Assembly: GCA_002413145.1 (NCBI GenBank)
Contig: DHWK01000149.1
Coordinates: forward strand, 16,223 to 26,207
Source of the DNA: a bacterium UBP12_UBA5184
Lineage (GTDB): Bacteria; Vulcanimicrobiota; Vulcanimicrobiia; Vulcanimicrobiales; Vulcanimicrobiaceae
Direction: 5' to 3'
Length of the DNA stretch: 9,985 bases
Part shown: positions 1 to 7,900 of the stretch, in pieces
Layout of the letters: each line of letters begins with the position of its first letter
How positions within the stretch are numbered: the stretch's first letter is position 1
Made by a program: the position numbers and the translations under genes
Notes under the pieces: model-generated
The model's database searches: none
Told to the model about the DNA's origin: nothing
What the model saw: only the letters and a program-made list of their open reading frames with translations

Positions 1-1
1 C

Positions 2-823
2 GCATCCTCGCGCACCGGCACGTTGACCTTCGGAGGAATCGCGCGTAGCTACCGTCTTTATCGTCCGGCCGATCTGCCGCGCAGGTCGCCGGTTCCGCTC
101 GTCGTCGTCTTGCACGGTGGGTACGGCAACGGCGCGGGAGCCGAAGCTGGGTTACATTGGGATCGAGCCGCCGACGCCCACGGCTTTGTCGTGCTGTATC
201 CCAACGGGATTTTCCGGGCCTGGAACGCCGGAACGTGTTGTGGTTTTCCGATGCGGCGGCAGATCGACGACCTCGGATTCTTAACCGCACTCATCGAGCA
301 AACGACGCGCGACGAGAACGTCGACTCGAAACGCGTCTACGCGACCGGTATTTCGAACGGCGCGATGATGACCTACAGACTCGCCTGCGAGTCGCGGCTT
401 ACCCTTGCGGCGATCGGTCCGGTGGCCGGAACGTTTTCCGTTCCCTGCCTTCATCCGAAACCGACCTCGGTGCTTGCGATTCACGGGCTCACCGACACGC
501 GAGTTCCTTTCAACGGCGGCATCGGGACCGGCGTCGACAAGACGCCGCGCATCTCGGTTCCCGACGTGATGGCACGTTGGCGCGGCGTCGACTCCTGCGC
601 TCCACCGCGCGTGCGCGACGTACCCCCGGTTCGGTACGAGACCTCGAGTTGCACCGGCGGCCGGACCGTCGAGTTGATCGCGATCGCCGGTGCCGGCCAT
701 CAGTGGCCCGGTTCGGAGACGCCGCCACCCATCGCGGTCTCGCTCATCGGTCTCGAGCAACCCTCGCACGCGCTCGACGCGACCGCGGTGCTCTGGGATT
801 TCTTCGCTTCCCACCACTTATAG
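2..823 (+). CDS. PHB depolymerase / LpqC-like esterase, 5' partial
   Basis: Alpha/beta-hydrolase of the polyhydroxybutyrate depolymerase/LpqC esterase family, expected to hydrolyse ester bonds of polyesters or feruloyl-type esters, usually as a secreted protein. Counting residues from the TTG at 23, an oxyanion-hole HGG is at 31-33, the nucleophile Ser111 lies in GISNGA, the acid is Asp158 in HGLTDTR, and the base is His226 in AGAGHQWPG, so the catalytic triad is complete. The frame is open back to base 2, and the residues before the TTG (GTLTFGG) fit the start of the family's first strand. The TTG is therefore probably not the true start; the real N-terminus and any signal peptide lie left of the window. 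imuB starts 26 bases after the stop, so the two may be co-transcribed. Family assignment is firm; the substrate is unknown. Confidence 0.88.
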   Translation, partial: ASSRTGTLTFGGIARSYRLYRPADLPRRSPVPLVVVLHGGYGNGAGAEAGLHWDRAADAHGFVVLYPNGIFRAWNAGTCCGFPMRRQIDDLGFLTALIEQTTRDENVDSKRVYATGISNGAMMTYRLACESRLTLAAIGPVAGTFSVPCLHPKPTSVLAIHGLTDTRVPFNGGIGTGVDKTPRISVPDVMARWRGVDSCAPPRVRDVPPVRYETSSCTGGRTVELIAIAGAGHQWPGSETPPPIAVSLIGLEQPSHALDATAVLWDFFASHHL

Positions 824-849
824 ATAGTCCACGTCAAAGAAGACGTGAA

Positions 850-2343
850 ATGCCTATCGTCTGTGCGTTCGTTCCGTCCTATAAGGTCGAGATCGCGCGT
901 CTCGAGCATCCCGAACTTCGCGCTCGTCCGCTGATCGTCGCCGACCGGCTCGAACGCGGACACGCGCTCGACGTCGACGCCGAAGCGTTCGCGCTCGGGG
1001 CGCGGATCGGAATGACGCTGTTGCAGGCGAGCGCGTGCGCGCGCGAAGCCGAAATCGCAGTCGACGATCCGGCGCTCGCTGCCGCTCTTTGGGTGAAGGC
1101 GATCGAAGCGCTCGATCTCGCCTCGCCGCTGGTCGAAGATGCCGGCCACGGACTCGCCTTTCTCGAGATGCGTGGGATCGAAGGCGGCGCCGAACGTTGG
1201 CTCTCCAGCGTGCGCGAAGCACTGGAAGGCTGCGCCGAGTTGGATGCGTTGCCGTTTCACTTGGCGCTCGCCGGCAACAAATTCGTGGCGCGCGCCGCGG
1301 CCCGCATCGCCGATAGAGCGATCGTCCGCCGCGGCACGGAAGCGGCGTACGTTGCGCCGTTGCCGCTTCACGCGCTCGATCTTCCGGACGAGCTCATCGA
1401 ACGGCTGCACCTTCTCGGCGTGCGCACCCTGGGCGAACTCGCGGCGCTGCCGCACGGACCGTTCGTGCGCCGCTTCGGACCGGCGGCGGCCGCCTGGCAC
1501 GCGCACGCGCGCGGCGTCGACGCGGCGCCACTCGTCCCGCACCCGCGCACGCTGACGATCGATCACACGCTCTACGGCGAGGGTAACGCCGAACGGGAAG
1601 ATCAATTGCTATTCGCCTTGCGCGTCCTGGTCGCGCGCGTCGCCGACGACGTCGCCTACGCCGGGAAGCGCTGCGGATTCTTGCGCTTGACGCTCGAGTG
1701 CGAAGACGGCGAGACGCTCGACCTTCCGACGCCGCTCGCTCAGCCGACCGCGCAGGGCACGACGCTGTTCGATCTGTTGCGCGCGCGCCTTGAGGGCGTC
1801 GTGCTGCGTTCGGCGATCTGCGGCTTACGGCTTGGCGCCGAACGTTTGGAAGAAGGGGGCGCCGAACTCTCGCTGTTCGCCGGCGGCGATCCCGATCCCG
1901 AGATCGTCGCGCTCGCGCTCGCGCGACTCGAAGCGGCGCTCGGTCCGCATTCGACGCGGCGCGCGCGCGTGGCGCTAGGCAACCGCTACGAGACGCGCTT
2001 CGTCTACGAACCGTTCAGCGCCGCGACGCTGACGCGGCGTTCGGCCGTCGCTTCCGTCCAGCCGGCGGCGCTCTCCGAAACCGGGACGCTCGCCTATCGC
2101 ATCCTCGCCCCGCACGAGATCGCAGTCCGGCTCGAACGCGGGCGCCCGGCGCGCGTCGCCGACCGCGTCGTCCTCGCCGTCGCCGGGCCGTGGCGCGTCG
2201 ACGAACTGTGGTGGGCCGAAGCGCTCGACGACGGGACGGCGCCGTATGCGTCCGACGCGTACGACGTCTTGCTCGACGACGGCGCGCTCTGGCGCATCGT
2301 CGCCGAGCGCGGCCGCTGGTACCTACGCGGCATCTACGACTGA
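850..2343 (+). CDS. imuB: ImuB-like Y-family DNA polymerase homologue (non-catalytic)
   Basis: A 497-residue protein of the DinB/Y-family, ImuB branch. ImuB is the scaffold of the ImuA-ImuB-DnaE2 translesion mutasome; it binds the beta clamp and brings DnaE2 to damaged DNA. The N-terminus (PIVCAFVPSYKVEIARLEHPEL) aligns with the first Y-family motif but lacks its metal-binding aspartate. The second acidic motif is degraded to AGHGLAFLE (98-106) where polymerases have a DE pair, so it should not polymerise. ELSLF at 339-343, followed by GGDPDPE, matches the position of the ImuB clamp-binding QLxLF motif with Glu replacing Gln. The C-terminus WYLRGIYD is typical of ImuB. The frame is open far upstream through the esterase, but homology begins at the ATG at 850; a weak purine-rich AAGAAG precedes it. 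imuA is not next to it. No SOS box is visible in the 26-base gap, so control may come from a promoter upstream of the window. Confidence 0.88.
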   Translation: MPIVCAFVPSYKVEIARLEHPELRARPLIVADRLERGHALDVDAEAFALGARIGMTLLQASACAREAEIAVDDPALAAALWVKAIEALDLASPLVEDAGHGLAFLEMRGIEGGAERWLSSVREALEGCAELDALPFHLALAGNKFVARAAARIADRAIVRRGTEAAYVAPLPLHALDLPDELIERLHLLGVRTLGELAALPHGPFVRRFGPAAAAWHAHARGVDAAPLVPHPRTLTIDHTLYGEGNAEREDQLLFALRVLVARVADDVAYAGKRCGFLRLTLECEDGETLDLPTPLAQPTAQGTTLFDLLRARLEGVVLRSAICGLRLGAERLEEGGAELSLFAGGDPDPEIVALALARLEAALGPHSTRRARVALGNRYETRFVYEPFSAATLTRRSAVASVQPAALSETGTLAYRILAPHEIAVRLERGRPARVADRVVLAVAGPWRVDELWWAEALDDGTAPYASDAYDVLLDDGALWRIVAERGRWYLRGIYD

Positions 2344-2360
2344 ACGTCGAAGTGACGGGG

Positions 2361-3176
2361 GTGACCATCACCGACTTCTTTCCGCGCGCTTTGTTCGAGG
2401 GCAAGACGGTCTTCGTCACCGGCGGCGGCAGCGGGATCAATCTCGGAATCGCCAAGAATTTCGCGGCACTCGGCGCCAGGCTCGCGCTCTGCGGCCGCAC
2501 GCAAGAACGCCTCGATGGCGCCGCAGCCGAATTGCGCGGGCTCGGCGCCGAGGTCTTCGCGCAGGTCGCCGACGTCCGGGATTACGCCGCGCTCGAAAAC
2601 GCGATGGCAGGCGCCAAAGAAGCGCTCGGACCGATCGACGTGCTGGTCGCCGGGGCCGCCGGAAATTTTCCGGCCGCGGCCGAGGCGCTCAGCGCCAACG
2701 GTTTCAAGGCGGTCGTCGACATCGATCTGCTCGGTTCGTTCAACGCGGCGCGCGCCGCATTCGCGCAGCTCAAAGCGACGCGCGGCTCGATCGCCTTCAT
2801 CTCGGCCGGGATGGCCTACATGCCGTACGCCTTTCAAGCCCACGTCGGGGCCGCGAAAGCCGGCGTCGACATGCTCATGAAAGATCTGGCACTCGAATGG
2901 GGCCGTTACGGCATCCGCGTCAACAGCATCGTCCCCGGTCCGATCGAGGGGACCGAAGGCGTGCGGCGTTTGGTATCGAGCGACGCCGTCAAAGAAAAAT
3001 TGGCCAGGGCGATTCCGCTGCGCCGCTTCGGGACGGTCGACGACATCGGCGCCGTCGCGGTTTTCCTGGCCTCGCCCCTCGCGTCATACGTGACCGGGAC
3101 CGTGCTGGTCGCCGACGGCGGACAAAATCTCCCCGGCAGCGGCGTGTGGGCGACGCTCGCGCTCGGCGGCGAATGA
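2361..3176 (+). CDS. SDR oxidoreductase, 2,4-dienoyl-CoA reductase-like
   Basis: Short-chain dehydrogenase of 271 residues, closest in pattern to peroxisomal-type 2,4-dienoyl-CoA reductase (DECR2/FadH-like SDRs), which uses NADPH to reduce dienoyl-CoA during unsaturated fatty acid oxidation. The nucleotide-binding motif is TGGGSGINLG (20-29), and CGR (44-46) after the second strand suits NADP(H). AGNFP (100-104), the run FQAHVGAAKAGVDML (158-172) with Lys166, and VPGPIEGTEGVRRL (191-204) are the DECR signature. The classical YxxxK tyrosine is a valine (Val162), as expected since this subfamily does not use the usual tyrosine position. Start: GTG at 2361 gives the usual short N-terminus; GTG at 2352 is an alternative. 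Either starts within 18 bases of the imuB stop, suggesting co-transcription. The link to DNA repair is positional only. Confidence 0.86.
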   Translation: MTITDFFPRALFEGKTVFVTGGGSGINLGIAKNFAALGARLALCGRTQERLDGAAAELRGLGAEVFAQVADVRDYAALENAMAGAKEALGPIDVLVAGAAGNFPAAAEALSANGFKAVVDIDLLGSFNAARAAFAQLKATRGSIAFISAGMAYMPYAFQAHVGAAKAGVDMLMKDLALEWGRYGIRVNSIVPGPIEGTEGVRRLVSSDAVKEKLARAIPLRRFGTVDDIGAVAVFLASPLASYVTGTVLVADGGQNLPGSGVWATLALGGE

Positions 3177-3251
3177 GCGCTACGAGCGCGAGGTCGAATG
3201 GAAAGGTCGATCCCACGTATTCTATCGTACTCGCAATCAAGCAGAACACTC

Positions 3252-3587
3252 GTGATTACACGCGTCCGTAACATCAACCCGGTGCAACTCGGAGTCGTCT
3301 CCGGCGTCCTCTACGCGCTGCTGGCGCTCGTCATCGCTCTCCTGATGCTCCCCTTCATGACGATGTTTTCACATTTCGGCGGCGGCATGGGGCGCATGGG
3401 CGCCGGCCTCGGCGTTTTCGGAGGCACGACGGTCATCATCATGCTTCCGGTCTTTTACGGCGTGACCGGTTTCGTCGGCGGGATCATCACGGCGCTGATC
3501 TACAATCTCGTCGCCGCTTGGACCGGCGGGATCGAAATCACGCTCGCGACCCACGAACCGGTCGCCACCGCTCCGGTTGTAATTTAG
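3252..3587 (+). CDS. Small integral membrane protein, unknown function
   Basis: A 111-residue hydrophobic protein. It begins with a short basic stretch (ITRVRNINPVQLG), then a membrane segment at about 14-38, a Gly/Met-rich loop (about 40-58), and a second hydrophobic stretch at about 58-90 that could make one or two helices. It ends in a motif, NLVAAWTGGIEI, that I recall from small uncharacterised membrane proteins in several bacterial phyla (DUF3566-like in appearance, assignment not certain). Start: the frame has an ATG at 3198, preceded by GAGG, which would add 18 residues. Those codons are rich in A/T at third positions and in rare AGG/AGA/CTA codons, unlike the rest, so GTG at 3252 is preferred. 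Its stop overlaps the stop of the convergent VOC remnant. No function can be assigned. Confidence 0.68.
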   Translation: MITRVRNINPVQLGVVSGVLYALLALVIALLMLPFMTMFSHFGGGMGRMGAGLGVFGGTTVIIMLPVFYGVTGFVGGIITALIYNLVAAWTGGIEITLATHEPVATAPVVI

Positions 3588-3840
3588 CGGTAGACGATCT
3601 CGAACTTGTTGCCTTCGGCGTCCTCGAAGAAGCAGGCGAAGTACTTCGGTCCGATCTCCGGGCACCAGGCCGGGGCTTCCAGCGCGCGCGCAGCGAGTTC
3701 GCTCAGTCGAGCGGCGAAGCGTTCGACCTCCTCGCTCGATGCCGCCCCAAAGGCGACGTGCGTTCCGTTCGGCCGGTGCGCCGGATCTTCGAGCAGCGCG
3801 AATGCTTCCTCGATCCGGCCGCCCTTGAGGCTCGCAACGC
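3584..3840 (-). pseudogene. C-terminal remnant of a glyoxalase/VOC-family protein
   Basis: On the minus strand, the last about 75 residues of a vicinal-oxygen-chelate (glyoxalase/bleomycin-resistance/dioxygenase) protein are clear. THVAFGAASSEEVERF is the beta strand and helix of the second half, and YFACFFEDAEGNKFEIVYR is the closing strands with the conserved metal-ligand glutamate in EGNKFE. Family members are usually 120-140 residues, so the first half is missing. The frame contains no ATG, GTG or TTG between the aldo/keto reductase stop and the VOC stop; upstream of that it is only the shifted frame of the reductase. The remnant therefore has no visible start and looks like the product of a deletion that joined it to the reductase gene. 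A frameshifted fusion or a sequence error is the alternative. The TAA stop overlaps the convergent membrane-protein stop. Confidence 0.62.
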
Positions 3841-4815
3841 CTACGAGACGTACGGCTCGCGCGGGGCGACGGGCAACAGAATCTCGTCCAGCCGCGCGAA
3901 GATCGCCGGATCGACGTCGAGATCGGCGGCGCCGACGTTGTCGTCGACATGTTCGGGTTTGGTCGCGCCGACGATGACGCTCGAGATCTCCGGCCGGCGC
4001 AGACACCAAGCGAGCGCAAGTTGCCCGAGCGTCGCGTTCGCTTCCTGCGCCAGCGGCTTCAAGCGTCCGACCGCATCGAGCGCCGGCTGCGTGAAGTAAT
4101 CTTCCATCATCCCCGCAGCGCCGCCGGCGGCGCGCGTTCCGGGCGGCGGCTTGTTCGCATCGGAATATTTTCCGGTCAGAATCCCCATCGCGAGCGGCGA
4201 CCATACGACGCTCCCGAGACCGAATTCGGCGCAGGTCGGCAGGACGCGTTCCTCGATGCGCCGCCACAATGCGTTATATTGCGGCTGATTGCTGATCGGT
4301 TCCGCCCAGCCCCGCGCGCGGCACAAGCTCGTCGCGCCGGCGATCTGATCGGCGTTCCACTCCGAAACGCCCCAGTAGAGAATCTTCCCTTGACGCACCA
4401 GATCGTTCATCGTCGCGCACGTCTCGTCGAGCGGCGTGCCGGAATCGAAGCGATGACACTGATACAGATCGATGTACTCGACGCCGAGCCTACCCAGCGA
4501 GAGGTGGCACTGCTCGAAGACGTGCTTGCGCGAGAGGCCGCGATCGTTGGGACCCTCGCTCATTGGAAAGAACACCTTGGTCGCGAGGACGATCGAGTCG
4601 CGGCGAAAACCGGCGATCGCCCGTCCCACAACTTCCTCGGCACGCCCGCGCGCGTAGACGTTGGCCGTATCGAAAAAGGTCACGCCCTTTTCATACGCGC
4701 GCTCGATGCACGCGCGCGCCGTCGCCTCCTCGACGTTGCCGCCGTAGGTCAGCCACGAGCCCAGACCGACCGTTGAAACCTTGACGCCCCAGCGTCCCAC
4801 ATTCCGATAGCGCAC
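3841..4815 (-). CDS. Aldo/keto reductase
   Basis: NAD(P)H-dependent cytosolic oxidoreductase of 324 residues, in the aldo/keto reductase superfamily, Kv-beta/YghZ-like subgroup; carbonyl substrate unknown. The TIM-barrel start is MRYRNVGRWGVKVSTVGLGSW. The catalytic tetrad is in place: Asp49 and Tyr54 in FFDTANVY, Lys80 in LATKV, and His121 in LYQCHRFD. WGVSEWNADQI (148-158), SNQPQYN, and the cofactor-binding SPLAMGILTGKYSD and SSVIVGATKPEHVDDN follow in normal order. The start is GTG at 4813-4815; an in-frame TAG lies three codons upstream and no good ribosome binding site is seen. It is transcribed away from dnaE2 with 87 bases between the two starts, which hold the SOS palindrome. The C-terminus (VAPREPYVS) abuts the VOC remnant and may have been altered by the same deletion. 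Confidence 0.92.
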   Translation of the reverse strand: MRYRNVGRWGVKVSTVGLGSWLTYGGNVEEATARACIERAYEKGVTFFDTANVYARGRAEEVVGRAIAGFRRDSIVLATKVFFPMSEGPNDRGLSRKHVFEQCHLSLGRLGVEYIDLYQCHRFDSGTPLDETCATMNDLVRQGKILYWGVSEWNADQIAGATSLCRARGWAEPISNQPQYNALWRRIEERVLPTCAEFGLGSVVWSPLAMGILTGKYSDANKPPPGTRAAGGAAGMMEDYFTQPALDAVGRLKPLAQEANATLGQLALAWCLRRPEISSVIVGATKPEHVDDNVGAADLDVDPAIFARLDEILLPVAPREPYVS

Positions 4816-4865
4816 GGCCCGCTAACTCGCGCAGGGGGCGTGGGTTCTCCTCGGCCTGGCCTTGC

Positions 4866-4894
4866 TTGACCATCGAACATATGTTCGATACCAT
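4866..4894 (+). promoter_or_regulatory. Predicted sigma70-type promoter of dnaE2
   Basis: TTGACC at 4866-4871 matches five of six bases of the -35 consensus. TACCAT at 4889-4894 (TAnnAT, four of six) is a possible -10, with a 17-base spacer. The expected transcription start is near 4901, two bases before the dnaE2 ATG at 4903, and no Shine-Dalgarno sequence precedes that ATG. A leaderless or nearly leaderless mRNA is therefore likely. The spacer is almost exactly the SOS palindrome, which supports the promoter call. Prediction by eye only. Confidence 0.6.
4872..4889. promoter_or_regulatory. LexA-binding SOS box, Gram-positive/actinobacterial type
   Basis: ATCGAACATATGTTCGAT is a perfect 18-base palindrome containing CGAAC-N4-GTTCG. 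This is the LexA operator known from Bacillus (CGAACRNRYGTTCG) and the mycobacterial TCGAAC-N4-GTTCGA form. It ends 13 bases before the ATG of dnaE2, a classic SOS gene, and sits between the predicted -35 and -10. Bound LexA should block RNA polymerase until RecA-triggered LexA self-cleavage. Being symmetric, it could also affect the divergent aldo/keto reductase, whose start is 57 bases away. Confidence 0.9.
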
Positions 4895-4902
4895 GGCCCC
4901 CC

Positions 4903-7900
4903 ATGCCCGCGCGCTACGCCGAGCTGCACTGCCGGTCCAACTTCAGCTTCCTTGAAGGCGCCTCGCATCCCGAGGAGCTGGTCGCGCGAGCGGTCGAGCT
5001 GGGGCTCGCGGCGGTGGCCCTCGCCGACCGCGACGGCCTCTATGGAATGGTCCGGTTTTCGAAGGCGGCGAAGGCCGCCTCGCTCGAGGCGATCGTGGGG
5101 GTCGAATCGACCCTCGACGCCCCCGAGTTACGCCCGAAACGGCGCAGCACGCCGACGCTCGAAGAGAGCGCACGCTTTCCGCGGCTCGTCTTGCTCGCGC
5201 AAGATGAGGACGGCTATGCGAATGTCGCGCGCGCGATCTCGAACGCGCAGTTACGCGGAAAAAAACGCGACGCGCGCCTGCGCCTCGGCGACCTCGACGG
5301 CAAAACCGGCGGCCTCATCGCGCTTTCTGGTTCGCGTCAAGGTTATGTCGAGGAAGCGCTCGCGCGCGGCGACGCCGGCGTGGCGGAGCGGCGCGCGCTT
5401 GAGTTGCGCGATCTTTTCGGCGGCCGTTTCTATCTCGAGCTGCAGCACCATCTGCGCCCCGAAGACGCGCGGCTCGTCCTCGCGCAAGTCGCGCTCGCCG
5501 AACGCTTGGGTATCCCGTACGTCGCGACCAACGGCGTCGCTTATGCCGAGCGCGAGGACGCGCGTCTGTGCGACGTCCTAACCTGCGTCAAATACAAGAC
5601 GAACTTACAAAACGCCGGGACCCTGCTCTTACCCAACGCCGAGTTCTATCTCAAGAGTCCCGCGCAGATGGCGCGCCTCTTCGCGCCCTATCCCAAAGCG
5701 CTGCGCGCGACGCTCGAGATCGCCGAGCGTTGCCGCTTCCGGCTGGACAAACTCGCCGGTCAGTTTCCGCTTTTCCCCGTCCCGCCCGAAGAGTCGAGCA
5801 CGCACTCGTACTTGCGCACGCTGGTCATGCGCGGCGCGCGGCGCCGCTACGGAGAGCCCCTCCCGCCGAAAGCCGAGCGCCAACTCGAGTACGAGCTCGG
5901 CATCATCGCGCGGATGGATCTCGCCGGCTATTTCTTGATCGTCTGGGACATCGCGCGCACCGCCGAAGAACTCGGCGTCTTAGCACAAGGGCGTGGCTCG
6001 GCGGCCAACTCCGCCGTCTGCTACGCGCTCGGGATCACGGCCGTCGATCCCGTCGGAATGAATCTGCTCTTCGAACGCTTCCTCTCCGAAGAGCGCAACG
6101 AGATCCCCGACATCGACATCGACTTCGCGCACCAAGACCGCGAACAAATCATCCAATACGTCTACCGGCGCTACGGCCGCGAGCACGCCGCGATGGCTTC
6201 CGAGGTGATCACCTATCGCACGCGCTCCGCACTGCGCGACGTCGGGAAAGCGCTCGGCCTCACGCTCGCCCAAGTCGACGCCCTCGCCAAAGAATATGAC
6301 GCGCACGAATCGCTCGAAACGGCCACGCAGCAGCGGGCAGCTTCTCCCCCCTCTTCGTCGATGCAACGGTACGTTCGAAGTAACGATGGCATTGAGGGTA
6401 GCGAGGCGTCAGACGGGCGACGTTGCGACGAGAAGTCTCCAGCTTTTCGACGGAGCCACGGACGGCGAGAGTCGAAAAGTGGAGAAGTAGCGACTTCGCA
6501 CGGATGCGAAGTCGCGGGCGTCTTCGAGTCGCTATGTCGCACGTCTGACGCCCCCCAACTCACAGGGACGTTGATTGCGATGTGCCGGCGCATCGACGGA
6601 TTTCCCCGGCATATGGGGATTCACTCCGGCGGAATGGTCATCACCCGCGATCCGCTCGTCCAAGTCGCCCCGGTCGAGTGGGCGACGATGGCCGACCGCA
6701 CCATCGTGCAGTGGGACAAGGACGACCTCGCCGATCTGGGGCTGATCAAAATCGATTTGTTAGGCTTAGGGATGCTTTCGCTGTTGCGCGACGCGTTCAA
6801 CCTCTTCAAGCGGCGCTACGGTGAGACGAAGGCGCCACTTTCGCTGGCGGCGATTCCCGCGGATGACAAACCGACGTATGCGATGTTGCAGCGCGCCGAT
6901 TCGGTCGGCGTCTTCCAAGTCGAATCGCGCGCCCAGCAATCGATGCTGCCGCGTTTGAAGCCGGCCTGCTTTTACGATTTGGTCATGCAGGTCGCGATCA
7001 TCCGCCCCGGACCGATTCAGGGCGACATGATCCATCCGTTCTTGCGCCGCCGCAGCGGACTCGAACCGGTCGTCTATCCGCATCCCAAACTCAAACCGAT
7101 CCTCGAGCGGACCTTGGGCGTCCCACTCTTCCAAGAACAGGGGATGCGCCTGGCGATCGAAGCTGCCGGATTCTCAGCGGGCCAAGCCGATCAACTGCGG
7201 CGCGCGATGGGCCACAAACGCTCGCACCAGCGGATGCTCGACATCTATCCGCGCCTGGTGGAGGGGATGGTGGCCAACGGCATCGACCGGGAGGCGGCCG
7301 AGAAACTCTTCCACATGCTCGAAGGCTTCGCCGATTACGGCTTCCCCGAATCTCACGCCGCGAGCTTCGCGTTGCTCGCCTACGCGTCGGCCTACGTCAA
7401 ATGTCACGAGCCCGCCGTTTTCTTGGCGGCGATACTTAACGTGCAGCCGATGGGATTCTATTCGACCGAAGTCTTGGTCAACGACACGCGCCGGCACGGC
7501 GTCGTCGTCAAACCGGTCGAGGTCAACGCGAGCGAGTTCTGGAGTTTCGTCGACGGCAGCGGCGCCACGCGGCTCGGTTTCCACGTCGTTCGCGGCTTGG
7601 GGGAAGGGCAACGTACGCGGCTCGAGGCAGCGCTCGGAGAGGGAGCGTTCGCCGGGCTCGACGAGTTCGCGGCCCGCACCGATCTCACGAAAGATGCGCT
7701 CGAAAACCTCGCGATCGCCGGCGCGTTTACGCCATGGTTCGGTTCGCGACGCGAAGCGATGTGGGCGCTGCGAGCACTCGGCGAACGAGAAGGGCGCGGC
7801 GAATTGGGACGCGGGATGGAGATCGACGAGCCTACGGCAACGTTCGCGCCGCTGCTTCCGGCCGAAGAGACGGCCTTCGATCTGTGGGGAACGGGCGTGA

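Noticed and set aside
429..445. GAAC...GTTC pair in the esterase gene as a second SOS box
   Set aside because: The spacing is seven bases instead of four, and it lies within coding sequence far from a start.
157..849. Long open reading frame running through the esterase into imuB, which would make a 728-residue protein
   Set aside because: The first 231 residues are an Arg-rich shadow of the esterase in another frame; ImuB homology starts at the ATG at 850.
3198..3251. ATG at 3198 as the start of the small membrane protein
   Set aside because: The 18 extra codons have low GC at third positions and rare codons, and do not look like part of the protein. The GTG at 3252 is preferred, though GAGG before the ATG keeps the alternative alive.
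2246..3271. 341-residue frame overlapping the SDR gene
   Set aside because: Arg-rich shifted-frame shadow of the dienoyl-CoA reductase with no domain similarity.
6335..6552. Intein in dnaE2
   Set aside because: Only about 50-75 residues long, with no N-terminal Cys/Ser block A, no homing-endonuclease motifs and no C-terminal HN. Inverted repeats explain it better.
6346..6556. CCCCCC direct repeats (6346-6351 and 6551-6556) as a target-site duplication of the dnaE2 insertion
   Set aside because: Low-complexity match. The implied insertion of 205 bases is not a multiple of three, so it does not explain the intact frame.
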